Positions 40,428 through 49,046 of a DNA stretch of 59,497 bases are shown here, piece by piece. The stretch comes from CAZDET01 sp964504335 (lineage in GTDB: Bacteria > Bacteroidota > Bacteroidia > Chitinophagales > Saprospiraceae). Within the stretch, counting starts at the first letter, position 1; every line of letters begins with the position of its first letter. The notes under the pieces were generated by a model, which saw only the letters and a list, made by a program, of their open reading frames with translations, was not told the origin of the DNA and made no database searches. The stretch lies in NCBI GenBank assembly GCA_964504335.1, contig CAZDET010000028.1, positions 1 through 59,497 on the forward strand. The letters run 5' to 3'. The position numbers and the translations under genes are program-made.

Positions 40428-43262
40428 ATGTTCGTCAGAATTATCCTTTCCTTTTTCCTGATCAGTCTGGTAGCTTGCGAAGCTCCCACCACGGAAGCAT
40501 CCACTGATTTCAATATCGATTTCGAAAAATTCGAATTAGACAACGGCCTGGATGTAATTTTTCACATCGATCGGTCAGACCCGGTTGTAGCCGTAGTCCT
40601 CACCGCTCACGTAGGCTCTGCCCGTGAAAAGGAAGGACGTACTGGTTTTGCCCATTTATTCGAACACCTCCTCTTTTTGGAATCCGAAAACCTGGGGAAA
40701 GGAGGGCTGGATAAAATGAGTGCCCGCATCGGAGGTTCCGGAGCGAATGGCTCCACCTCCCGCGATCGGACCAACTACTTTCAGACAGTGCCCAACGATG
40801 CCCTGGAGAAGATGATCTGGGCAGAAGCCGATAAGTTGGGCTGGTTTATCAATACGGTCACCGATCCGGTGCTGGCAAAGGAAAAACAGGTGGTGAAAAA
40901 TGAAAAACGACAAGGCGTGGATAATCGTCCCTACGGGCATACGAGTTATGTGATTGACAAAAATCTATACCCGGCAGACCATCCGTACAACTGGCAGGTA
41001 ATTGGCTCGCTGGAGGATTTACAAAATGCCACCGTGGAAGATGTAAAAGAGTTTTTCCAAAAATGGTACGTCCCGAACAACAGCACGTTGGTCGTTTCCG
41101 GAAATTTCGACGAGGAACAGGCGCGGGCCTGGGTCAAAAAATACTTCGATGAAATCCCGGCAGGCCCGGAAATCACGCCACTGCCGAAGCGTGCCGGGCA
41201 GGTGGCTTCCTCCATCCGTCTGTATCACGAAGATAACTTCGCCCGCTTGCCTGAATTGACGCTGGCGTGGCCCACGGTAGAACAATACCATCCGGATTCG
41301 TATCCTTTAGATATTCTCACCCGCTACCTGTCTCAAGGCAAAACGGCCCCACTATATCAGGTTTTAGTAGAAGAAGAACAACTGACCGCCAATGTGCGGA
41401 TGTACAATCGCTCCTCCGAACTGGCGGGGCAAACTCAACTGGCGGTACGCGCATTCGGCGATCAAGATCTGGATACCGTGCTGCAAGCGGTGCAGCGAGC
41501 CTTCGCTCAATTCGAAGATGAAGGGATTTCCGAAAGAGACCTGAATCGAATTAAAGCAAGCCGGGAAGCCCAATTCTACAATGGCTTGTCGAGCGTGCTG
41601 GGCAAGGGATTTCAACTTGCGCAGTACAACATTTTTGCCGGCGATCCGGGCTTCATCAAGCAGGATTTGGAAAACCTGCTACAGGTGACCCCCGCGGATG
41701 TGCAGCGGGTATACAACACGTATATCAAAGGACAAGCATATGTGGCCACCAGTTTTGTCCCGAAGGGGCAACTGGATCAGGCGCTGGAAGCGTCTCAGCA
41801 AGCCGAAGTGGTAGAAGAACCCATCATTCAGGGAGTAGAAGAAACATTCGATCCCTCTATTGCCGCAACGTATGAAAGCACGCCGTCTACGTTCGACCGG
41901 TCGCAAGAACCACCTTATAGTGAAAAACCGGAAGTCGTAGTGCCCCAAATTTGGGAAACTCAGCTGACGAACGGCGCACGGGTATTCGGGATTGAGAACA
42001 GAGAAATTCCCGTGGTTCAGATGGAATTGCTCATAGACGGGGGGCTGCTGCTCGAAAACCCTGAAAAAGTGGGGGTGGCCAACTTGCTAGCCACCATGAT
42101 GACCAAAGGGACGCAACGGAAGACGCCGGAGGAATTGGAAGTTGCCATACAGGAGTTGGGTGCTTCGATCAACGCTTACGCGGGGCAGGAAGGCATCGGC
42201 ATAACGGTCAATACCTTAGCAAAAAATTATGCGGCCACGCTGGAGCTGGTCCAGGAAATCTTGCTGGAACCACGCTGGGACGAGGCCGAGTTTGAATTGG
42301 CCGTAAAACGGGTGCAAAGCCAACTCCAACAACAAGCAGCTGATCCGAATGCCATTGCCCAAAACGAATTCGATAAACTGATCTACGGGACGGACAACAT
42401 CCGATCTAGAAACATCCTGGGGAGTATGGAATCGGTGGGCAACATCGAGATCGATGACCTGAAGCAGTTTTATAACTCCTTCATCTCACCGGCGGTAACG
42501 CGTGTGCATATCGTAGGAGACATTGACCAAACGGCAGCAACCGAATCCCTGAAAGGGATTGAATCCGCCTGGGTAAGCAAGGAAGTGACCATTCCGAATT
42601 ACCCGATGCCCGATATTCCCGACGAGTCAACGGTATATTTCTACGATGTACCCAATGCGAAACAATCGGTACTCAACATTGGCTATCCCAGCATGCCGGT
42701 AACCGATGCGGATTACTATCCGGCTACGGTCATGAATTACATTCTGGGAGGAGGCGGATTTGCCTCCCGGCTTACACAGGAATTGCGGGAAGGGAAGGGA
42801 TACACCTACGGTATTCGGTCTGGTTTCAGCGGTTCGGCCGAAGCCGGGGTATTCCGCATTTCCAGTCGAGTGCGTAGTAATGTTTCTCTCGAATCAGTCC
42901 AACTGATCCGGGAGCTTCTGGATGCATATGGTGCTTCCTTCACAGAGGCGGATTTACAGACGACCAAAAATTTTCTCACCAAGAGTAATGCCCGGGCTTT
43001 TGAAACGGCCAATGCCAAGTTGGGAATGCTTCGGAACATTAGCGCCTACAATTGGGAGCCCGATTATGTAAAACAGCGCGAGGCGATCGTAGAAAGCATG
43101 ACCATTGAGCGGATTCAAGCGCTTTCTCAGCAATACCTCGATCCGAACCGCATGATTTGGCTGGTCGTGGGTGATGCAGCAACCCAACTCGACCGAATGG
43201 AGGAGTTGGGTTTTGGAAAGCCGGTTCTATTAAACGGTCCCCAAACACCCCTACAATTCTAG
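40428..43262 (+). CDS. M16 family zinc peptidase, lipoprotein, double-length
   Basis: The ATG at 40428 starts a lipoprotein signal with lipobox SLVAC (Cys17). The 944-aa protein has two M16 (pitrilysin) halves. The N-terminal half has the inverted zinc motif HLFEH (His76, Glu79, His80) and the distal Glu in KQVVKNEKRQG. The C-terminal half (from about residue 510) lacks HxxEH and is the non-catalytic partner, with the conserved GGGGFASRLTQELREGKGYTYG R/Y loop. It probably degrades peptides at the outer membrane or periplasm. The frame extends to 40254 without a signal. Directly followed by the GH13 gene (4-base gap). Confidence 0.93.
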   Translation: MFVRIILSFFLISLVACEAPTTEASTDFNIDFEKFELDNGLDVIFHIDRSDPVVAVVLTAHVGSAREKEGRTGFAHLFEHLLFLESENLGKGGLDKMSARIGGSGANGSTSRDRTNYFQTVPNDALEKMIWAEADKLGWFINTVTDPVLAKEKQVVKNEKRQGVDNRPYGHTSYVIDKNLYPADHPYNWQVIGSLEDLQNATVEDVKEFFQKWYVPNNSTLVVSGNFDEEQARAWVKKYFDEIPAGPEITPLPKRAGQVASSIRLYHEDNFARLPELTLAWPTVEQYHPDSYPLDILTRYLSQGKTAPLYQVLVEEEQLTANVRMYNRSSELAGQTQLAVRAFGDQDLDTVLQAVQRAFAQFEDEGISERDLNRIKASREAQFYNGLSSVLGKGFQLAQYNIFAGDPGFIKQDLENLLQVTPADVQRVYNTYIKGQAYVATSFVPKGQLDQALEASQQAEVVEEPIIQGVEETFDPSIAATYESTPSTFDRSQEPPYSEKPEVVVPQIWETQLTNGARVFGIENREIPVVQMELLIDGGLLLENPEKVGVANLLATMMTKGTQRKTPEELEVAIQELGASINAYAGQEGIGITVNTLAKNYAATLELVQEILLEPRWDEAEFELAVKRVQSQLQQQAADPNAIAQNEFDKLIYGTDNIRSRNILGSMESVGNIEIDDLKQFYNSFISPAVTRVHIVGDIDQTAATESLKGIESAWVSKEVTIPNYPMPDIPDESTVYFYDVPNAKQSVLNIGYPSMPVTDADYYPATVMNYILGGGGFASRLTQELREGKGYTYGIRSGFSGSAEAGVFRISSRVRSNVSLESVQLIRELLDAYGASFTEADLQTTKNFLTKSNARAFETANAKLGMLRNISAYNWEPDYVKQREAIVESMTIERIQALSQQYLDPNRMIWLVVGDAATQLDRMEELGFGKPVLLNGPQTPLQF

Positions 43263-43266
43263 TTGC

Positions 43267-44742
43267 ATGCAGGCTAATCCTACGTTATATCAGATTAATA
43301 CCCGGGTTTGGTTGCACCGATTCGGTACACCCACCCGCCTGCTGGAGGTGCCCGACGAGTATTGGTCTTCGCTGGCAAGCCTGGGGGTCGACTATGTTTG
43401 GTTGATGGGCGTATGGGCAAATTGCCGCGATAAAGCTCCCCAATATGCGCTGGAAGCCGGCCTGCAGGAAGCGTATCGCCAGGCGCTGCCCGATTGGAAA
43501 ACGGAGGACATCATCGGTTCGCCCTACGCGATCGATGCCTACCAGCTACATCCTGATTTGGGCGAAACCAGTGACTTGATTATTCTGCGGGATCGCTTGC
43601 ACCAGCATGGGCTGAAGCTGATACTGGATTTCGTGCCCAACCACTTTCATGCGGATAGCCGCTGGGTGGCTTCCAATCCGGAGTACTTCCTTTCCGTGGA
43701 ATCGTCCTGGCTGGAGCAGGAACCCGACACGTTTTTTCGGCCGGCTACCCAGCCGGATCAAGTGCTTGCGCACGGGAAAGACCCGAATTTTGCAGCGTGG
43801 AAAGATACCGTTCAGGTAGACTACAGCAATGCCGCAGCACGCCGTTTTATGCGCGATCAATTGATCCGGCTCGGCGAATATTGCGATGGGGTGCGCTGCG
43901 ATATGGCTATGCTACCGGTCCGGGAGGTGTTTTTTCGGACCTGGGGGCACGTCGTGCCGATGGAACGCTGGTCGGGGGAGCCGTTCTGGGAAGGAGCCAT
44001 CCAGGCAGTGCGCGGCCGCCATCCCGAATTTCTCTTCCTGGCGGAAGTGTACTGGAATATGGAATGGGACCTCCAGAAGCGCGGGTTCGATTTTACGTAC
44101 GATAAGCGATTGCTCGACCGCATCCGCCACGAATCCAGTCAGACCATCGGCCTGCATTTGCAAGCCGAAGTCGATTTCCAACACCGGTCGGCCCGATTTC
44201 TCGAAAATCACGACGAAGACCGCGTGCTTTCCTTTTTCGATGCCCACCGGGCCCAGGTGGCTGCCATCATTTCCTATACCCTTCCGGGCATGCGCTTCTT
44301 TTTTCAGGGGCAATGGGAAGGGCGCCGGGTCCGGCTGCCCGTGCAGCTCGGGCGCGAGCCCAAGGAATTTTCGTGCGTGTGTGCAGTACCGGAACGGCTC
44401 GGACCCCTCGGCGGGTTGCCCGGTTCGGAAATCGTTTGTGCCTGTACCGCCCTTTTTTACCAGCGGCTACTCGACTTACTCCGCAAGCCGACACTCCGAT
44501 CCGGAACCTGGCAATTAATGGAAAATGAACAAATCCGCCCGCTGTTGGCCTGGAAATGGATAGGAGTACACAACTCGATCTACGTGATCGTTAACAGCGA
44601 CCCCCATACAGTTCGTCGGGCACTTACCATCCCGCCGGGTACCTACAAAGAGCACTTCAGCCAGGCCGAGTTGATACAAACCGCCGAACCGCAGGAATGG
44701 TCTCTGTATCCCTATCGGTATTTGGTGCTGGAATCGCAATGA
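43267..44742 (+). CDS. Alpha-amylase family glycoside hydrolase (GH13)
   Basis: A 491-aa cytoplasmic enzyme (no signal) with the (beta/alpha)8 barrel of GH13. The four conserved regions are readable: LDFVPNH (121-127), GVRCDMA with nucleophile Asp212, FLAEVYW with acid/base Glu260, and FLENHDEDR with Asp316. It likely acts on alpha-glucans or releases/transfers glucose units. Unusual is a Cys-rich segment after the barrel, with CVC (370-372) and CAC (391-393), which could bind metal. The C-terminal beta domain follows. It lies 4 bases after the M16 gene. Confidence 0.9.
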   Translation: MQANPTLYQINTRVWLHRFGTPTRLLEVPDEYWSSLASLGVDYVWLMGVWANCRDKAPQYALEAGLQEAYRQALPDWKTEDIIGSPYAIDAYQLHPDLGETSDLIILRDRLHQHGLKLILDFVPNHFHADSRWVASNPEYFLSVESSWLEQEPDTFFRPATQPDQVLAHGKDPNFAAWKDTVQVDYSNAAARRFMRDQLIRLGEYCDGVRCDMAMLPVREVFFRTWGHVVPMERWSGEPFWEGAIQAVRGRHPEFLFLAEVYWNMEWDLQKRGFDFTYDKRLLDRIRHESSQTIGLHLQAEVDFQHRSARFLENHDEDRVLSFFDAHRAQVAAIISYTLPGMRFFFQGQWEGRRVRLPVQLGREPKEFSCVCAVPERLGPLGGLPGSEIVCACTALFYQRLLDLLRKPTLRSGTWQLMENEQIRPLLAWKWIGVHNSIYVIVNSDPHTVRRALTIPPGTYKEHFSQAELIQTAEPQEWSLYPYRYLVLESQ

Positions 44743-44744
44743 GG

Positions 44745-44942
44745 TTATTTCCGGAAAGCCGACCGAAATACGAGATAGATCAACGGACCGAGCAACGGCA
44801 GTAAAAGGATAGCTACAAGCACCGAATTGCTCTTGCCACGCTCCTTGCGCCATCCCATGTCTTTCATGGCAAGACCCAGCACACTGATGTACAGCAGGCC
44901 GATAAGAATCATGGCAATGGTCAGGATGAGCCAGTCGGGCAT
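44745..44942 (-). CDS. Small PLDc_N-type membrane protein
   Basis: A 65-aa protein with two membrane helices (residues 5-25 and 42-60) and the typical end LLLPLLGPLIYLVFR of the 'phospholipase D-nuclease N-terminal' (PLDc_N) family, which occurs as short membrane proteins without a nuclease. It is convergent with the GH13 gene (2-base gap). Function unknown. Confidence 0.8.
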   Translation of the reverse strand: MPDWLILTIAMILIGLLYISVLGLAMKDMGWRKERGKSNSVLVAILLLPLLGPLIYLVFRSAFRK

Positions 44943-45023
44943 GGTCGTTTGGTAGGTTTCTAAGTGAATGGTTTGATTGGGAAATAGTTTCGATAATGCG
45001 TTGATGCCGCAATGAGAAAGCTC

Positions 45024-45080
45024 CTAAAAATCTAAACCCTAAGATCTAAAATCTAAAACCTAAAATCTAAAACCTACCCC
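45024..45080. repeat. Heptamer-periodic array (array 4)
   Basis: Units read ctaaaaat, ctaaacc, ctaagat, ctaaaat, ctaaaac, ctaaaat, ctaaaac, ctacccc: period 7 with CTAAAAY as the main word. The minus-strand stop codon of the CNNM gene (bases 45074-45076) is the first triplet of the last unit, so the array is in phase with it. The strand is nearly free of G, so it cannot fold into a hairpin. Confidence 0.75.
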
Positions 45081-46330
45081 TCCTCCTCCCCAATCTTCGT
45101 CACCCGAATCGTTTCAATGCGCGTATTGCTCACAGAAGTAATCTCGAATTGGTAATGGTCGAACTCCAGGACTTCGCCCTTCTCGGGGATGGTGGTGGCC
45201 CGCGTCACGAGGTAGCCGGAGAGGGTATGGTATTCGCCCTCCGGCAACTCGAGCTGGAACTTTTCGTTGAGGTGGTCGATTTCCAAACGGCCGCTGAACA
45301 GGTAGACACCCTCGCTGATTTCCTGTTCGATGTACTCGTCTTCGTCGTATTCGTCCTCGATTTCTCCAAAAATTTCTTCCAGGATATCCTCCAGGGTAAT
45401 CACGCCCGAGACGCCTCCGAACTCGTCTACCACACTGACGATACTCAGGCGTTCCTTGATGAATTTATCCATCAGGTCCGTAACTCGCATGACCTCCGGG
45501 ATGAAGGTGATAGGTAGAATGGCTTCCTCGATGGTATCCGGAAGGTTCAATAATTGTTGGTGGTGGACGTAGCCGAGCACGTTGTCCAGCTCGTTGTCGG
45601 TAATCAGGATGCGGGATAGGCGGGTTTCCTGAAAAAGCCGCTCCAGATCCTCAATCGACGACTTCACGTCGAGGTGTTCGATATCCGTGCGGGGCACCAT
45701 GCAATCCCGCACTCGGATATCCGGCAGGTTGAGTGCTTTGCCAAACAGCTCTTTATCGATGGATTCTTCCTCCTCCGTAGTCGTTTCGTTGATGAAGTTT
45801 TCCAGGTCGACCCGGGTGAAGGTGGTTTCCAATTGCTCGGCGGGTTCCTTGACGAATAATTGCAGGAGGGCATCGGAGGTCTTGGCCATCACCCAGCTAA
45901 AGGGCAGAAGGATCAGTTCCAGCGTCCGCAGGGGAACGGCCAGGTTATAAAGCGCGGTGTCGGAGTACAGGCGGAAAAGCGTTTTCGGCAAAAATTCGCC
46001 AAATACCAAAACGATGAGGGTGATGATGACGGTATTGGTCAGCAGTTGCCAGCCTTCGGACTCGATGCCCATATACGTTTGCAGCAGTGGCTCGAGGGGC
46101 ACGGTGAGCAAACTGGCGAATATCACCAGGGCGATGTTGTTGCCCACCAGCATGCTGCTGAGAAAATCGGCCGGCCGGTCGTAGAAATGGGCAAAAAGAC
46201 GCCCGCGGAGGGTGTTTTTTTTCCGCCGCAGTTCAATGCGGAGTTTGTTTCCGGAAACAAAGGCGATTTCAGATCCCGAAAACAGGGCGGAAAGTAATAA
46301 ACTCAGTATGGCTCCGATAGCTATTAACAC
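45074..46330 (-). CDS. CNNM/CorC-type transporter-like protein (hemolysin family)
   Basis: A 418-aa protein with a DUF21/CNNM membrane domain (residues 1-170, with LSALFSGSEIAFVSGNKLR), a CBS pair (about 205-325, MVPRTDIEHLDV and VVDEFGGVSGVITLEDILEEIFGE), an acidic stretch and a CorC_HlyC domain at the end. Family members export Mg2+/Co2+ or, as GldE, support gliding motility in Bacteroidota; this one is not decisively GldE. The start codon is GTG at 46330. It follows lptC after 47 bases, an order common in the phylum. Confidence 0.92.
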   Translation of the reverse strand: MLIAIGAILSLLLSALFSGSEIAFVSGNKLRIELRRKKNTLRGRLFAHFYDRPADFLSSMLVGNNIALVIFASLLTVPLEPLLQTYMGIESEGWQLLTNTVIITLIVLVFGEFLPKTLFRLYSDTALYNLAVPLRTLELILLPFSWVMAKTSDALLQLFVKEPAEQLETTFTRVDLENFINETTTEEEESIDKELFGKALNLPDIRVRDCMVPRTDIEHLDVKSSIEDLERLFQETRLSRILITDNELDNVLGYVHHQQLLNLPDTIEEAILPITFIPEVMRVTDLMDKFIKERLSIVSVVDEFGGVSGVITLEDILEEIFGEIEDEYDEDEYIEQEISEGVYLFSGRLEIDHLNEKFQLELPEGEYHTLSGYLVTRATTIPEKGEVLEFDHYQFEITSVSNTRIETIRVTKIGEEEG

Positions 46331-46377
46331 AGTCTGGATATATAGGCACCTTTCTCTTCAACATCCGAATAGAACAA

Positions 46378-46956
46378 TCAGCCATCCGGAAGCGAATTAT
46401 TTGTTGCCGGTCGGGGCTGATCTACGGCAATGCGACCCTCCACGGAGTTGATGCGTGCGTTGCTAAAATCCTGGTCGGCTGTAAATCCATGCCCGTAGAT
46501 AATTTCCTCCGGCCGTGTCAATACTACAAACTTCTGCGTATATATTTCCTGTCGGCGCTCACTCCAGATCAATTCGTTGGTTTCCAATTTCTCTCCGGCC
46601 AGGCTCCGCCACACGACGCTGTCGCGCACGACGACCTCTCCGTCGCGCTCGCGGCGCAGGGCGTAGTTGGAGGTAAGGATGCTGGTTGTATCACTCTCCG
46701 CCCCGAAGAAGTGGACGATTACGCCGTCGGGAAATTCCTGCCGGGGATTGCCTCGTTCCAGGTAATTGACCATCGTTGGCCCCTCGATGATGACTTTTAC
46801 CTCGGCGCTATCGCTATAGGTGATGCGGACATTCTGGACGAATTCCTGATCGGTCTGGAGCTGGTCCACCAGTGCGGCGAGTTCGCTGGGGTCGTTTTCG
46901 CAGGCCCCGACGGCAAGGATGAGTAGCCAGAAGGCCATTTTTCTTAGTAATCGCAC
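46378..46956 (-). CDS. lptC: LPS export ABC transporter periplasmic protein LptC
   Basis: LptC is the inner-membrane-bound part of the Lpt bridge that takes LPS from LptBFG to LptA. The 192-aa protein has an N-terminal signal/lipobox (LAVGACEN, Cys19) and the LptC/OstA-type beta jellyroll: GPTMVNYLERGNPRQEFPDG, TILTSN-like repeats, LETNELIWSERRQEIYT and IYGHGFTADQDFSNARI. The lipoprotein form is normal in Bacteroidota. It is divergent from the acyl-CoA synthetase gene. Confidence 0.9.
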   Translation of the reverse strand: MRLLRKMAFWLLILAVGACENDPSELAALVDQLQTDQEFVQNVRITYSDSAEVKVIIEGPTMVNYLERGNPRQEFPDGVIVHFFGAESDTTSILTSNYALRRERDGEVVVRDSVVWRSLAGEKLETNELIWSERRQEIYTQKFVVLTRPEEIIYGHGFTADQDFSNARINSVEGRIAVDQPRPATNNSLPDG

Positions 46957-47016
46957 CTAGATTAGATTTCCAGTTTGGTAAATTAAAAGCGATTTTACTG
47001 CTTCATAAAACGCTCC

Positions 47017-48837
47017 ATGAAAGACAAACGCTTATTTGACCTCATTTACGATCAACAACTACAATTTCCACTTGATGAATGCTGCGGTGCACGCTACGAT
47101 GGAAAGTGGCGATTTTTCAGCACCGATGAGGTCATCGAGCAGGCGCGCCAACTGGCCCAAGGGCTGATCGAAGCCGGCATCGAGCCAGGGCAATGCATTG
47201 CGACGGTGATCTACCAAAACCGCCCGGAGTTTCTCATTGCCGATTTGGCCATTATGCAGGCCGGGGCAATTAATGTTCCGCTCTATCCCACCATCAGCGT
47301 GGAGGAATACGAATTCATCCTCCAGGATTCGGGTACCGTGATGGCGTTCGTCGGCGGGCAGGATCTGTACGAAAAAGTAGCCGCCGCCAAAGAAAAGTGC
47401 CCGGATCTAAAAAACATCTACACCTTCGATAAGCAGGGCGAACGCCCCCACTGGGAAACCCTCCTGCACGATGGGCAGGCCGAAGCTATGGAAAAACGGA
47501 TGCACGCCATCCAGCCGGGCGATCTGGCCACGCTCATTTACACGAGCGGCACCACCGGAAAGCCGAAAGGGGTGATGCTTTCTCACAGCAACATCCTCGC
47601 CAGTAGCGGGGACGTGGCCCCCATCATTCCCCTCGAACCGGGGGATACCTGCCTGAGCTTCCTGCCGCTTTGCCACGTGTTCGAACGGACGGCCTCTTAT
47701 ACCTACGTGCGCAGCGGCTATCGCATTGCGTTTACCGGCACGGGAAATCTGGGCGGCGAAGAGGGCGACCTGCGGGCCGTCCGGCCTCATTTCTTTACCA
47801 CGGTGCCGCGCCTGCTTGAAAAGGTGTACGAACGCATTTACCACCGCGGGGAGGCGCTGAGCGGCCTGAAGCGACAACTCTTTTTCTGGGCGTTAAACCT
47901 GACCGATAACTACGATTTCGACAAGCGCTTCGGTCCCATTCAGTCGTTGCAATGGAGCCTGGCCGACCGGCTGGTGTTCAGCAAGTGGCGCGAGGCCCTC
48001 GGCGGGCGGGTGAAGGGCATCGTGACGGGAGCCGCTCCTTGCCCCGCCAGAATTATCCGCATTTTCTCCGCCGCCGGCATTCCGGTGCGGGAGGCCTATG
48101 GCTTGACGGAATCCTCGCCGGGGCTGACGGGCAATTCGTTCGAACCCGGCGGTGCGATGTTGGGCAGCGCGGGCAAAGCATTCAACGGCGTCCGTTTACG
48201 CCTCGATGAATCAGCACCCGATTTGCCGGAAGGCGAGGGCGAAATCCTCGCCACCGGTCCCAACATCATGCTGGGTTATTACAACCGCGAAGCGGCCACC
48301 AACGAAGTCCTGTTTGAAGAAAACGGCGAACGCTGGCTGCGCACCGGCGATATCGGTACCTTTCGCAAAGGGCCCAACGGCGTTGACTTTCTCTTCATAA
48401 CCGATCGAAAGAAAGAGCTGCTCAAAACGTCCGGCGGGAAGTACGTCGCACCGACGCCGATCGAAAATCGATTCAAGGAATCGTTTCTAATCGAGCAAAT
48501 GATGATCATCGGCGACAAACGCAAGTTTATTTCCGCGCTGATCATTCCCTCCGAAGAAACGCTGATGGAATGGTGTGAAAAGCAAGATTTGCCGATCCAT
48601 TCCCTGGAAGAGGCCGTGCAACACGAAGCCGTTGTTGCCCATTATCAGGAGATCATCGATGGAATAAATCCCGAACTCAACCGCGTCGATCAGATCAAGA
48701 AGTTCCGCTTGCTGGCCACCCAGTGGGAGCCCGAAACCACCGACGGCAGCCCGGCAGAACTAACGCCGACCATGAAGCTGAAACGACGGGTCATTCTCCA
48801 GAAATACGCATCGGAGATTGAGGAGCTGTATGGTTAG
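47017..48837 (+). CDS. Long-chain fatty acid--CoA ligase (AMP-forming)
   Basis: A 606-aa adenylate-forming enzyme that activates long fatty acids to acyl-CoA. The AMP-binding motif TLIYTSGTTGKPKGVMLSHSN lies near residues 170-190, the A5 region EAYGLTESSPG near 360, the A7 segment LRTGDIG near 445 and the A8/A10 lysine region with DRKKELLKTSGGKYVAP near 465. The layout is of the FadD15/long-chain type. Its stop codon is embedded in the first unit of the octamer array that follows. Confidence 0.92.
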   Translation: MKDKRLFDLIYDQQLQFPLDECCGARYDGKWRFFSTDEVIEQARQLAQGLIEAGIEPGQCIATVIYQNRPEFLIADLAIMQAGAINVPLYPTISVEEYEFILQDSGTVMAFVGGQDLYEKVAAAKEKCPDLKNIYTFDKQGERPHWETLLHDGQAEAMEKRMHAIQPGDLATLIYTSGTTGKPKGVMLSHSNILASSGDVAPIIPLEPGDTCLSFLPLCHVFERTASYTYVRSGYRIAFTGTGNLGGEEGDLRAVRPHFFTTVPRLLEKVYERIYHRGEALSGLKRQLFFWALNLTDNYDFDKRFGPIQSLQWSLADRLVFSKWREALGGRVKGIVTGAAPCPARIIRIFSAAGIPVREAYGLTESSPGLTGNSFEPGGAMLGSAGKAFNGVRLRLDESAPDLPEGEGEILATGPNIMLGYYNREAATNEVLFEENGERWLRTGDIGTFRKGPNGVDFLFITDRKKELLKTSGGKYVAPTPIENRFKESFLIEQMMIIGDKRKFISALIIPSEETLMEWCEKQDLPIHSLEEAVQHEAVVAHYQEIIDGINPELNRVDQIKKFRLLATQWEPETTDGSPAELTPTMKLKRRVILQKYASEIEELYG

Positions 48838-48905
48838 TACTTTAGTCCGTTAGTACTTTAGTCGGTTCTACTAAGGTCTAAAGTACTAATTGACTAAAAT
48901 ACTAT
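48834..48905. repeat. Inverted array of octamers (array 5)
   Basis: Seventy-two bases divide into nine octamers: ttagtact, ttagtccg, ttagtact, ttagtcgg, ttctacta, aggtctaa, agtactaa, ttgactaa, aatactat. The first four begin TTAG; the last four, apart from the final one, end in CTAA, its reverse complement. The stop of the acyl-CoA synthetase (48835-48837) is inside the first unit and the stop of the minus-strand small gene (48904-48902) is inside the last, so both convergent genes end within the array. It can fold as a hairpin and may act as a bidirectional terminator. Confidence 0.85.
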
Positions 48906-49036
48906 TGCTGAAGTCCCGGTACGCGGTAGAAGTTGTACTGGTACACGTACACTACCAAAATCAGAAACAGGAAGAAGGCGAGGATGGCGAGCATCAACAT
49001 CCATCCTTTCGAACTCAAATTTTGAACGTCGGACAT
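48902..49036 (-). CDS. 44-residue single-pass membrane protein
   Basis: From the ATG at 49036 the reading frame encodes 44 residues: a short polar start (MSDVQNLSSKGW), one hydrophobic helix (about 13-31, LMLAILAFFLFLILVV) and an aromatic tail (YVYQYNFYRVPGLQQ). It lies 10 bases after the PpiD-like gene on the same strand and is probably co-transcribed. Its spacing, composition and clean helix argue that it is real. It resembles no family I know; a small envelope or respiratory-chain helper is possible. Confidence 0.65.
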   Translation of the reverse strand: MSDVQNLSSKGWMLMLAILAFFLFLILVVYVYQYNFYRVPGLQQ

Positions 49037-49046
49037 GGATCGGTAT

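Noticed and set aside
39409..40461. 350-residue plus-strand ORF
   Set aside because: Shifted reading of prsW, which carries the catalytic motifs in the other frame.
45024..45080. Telomere-like or CRISPR-like repeat
   Set aside because: Units are 7 nt with no spacers, so it is not CRISPR, and there is no sign of a linear replicon end.
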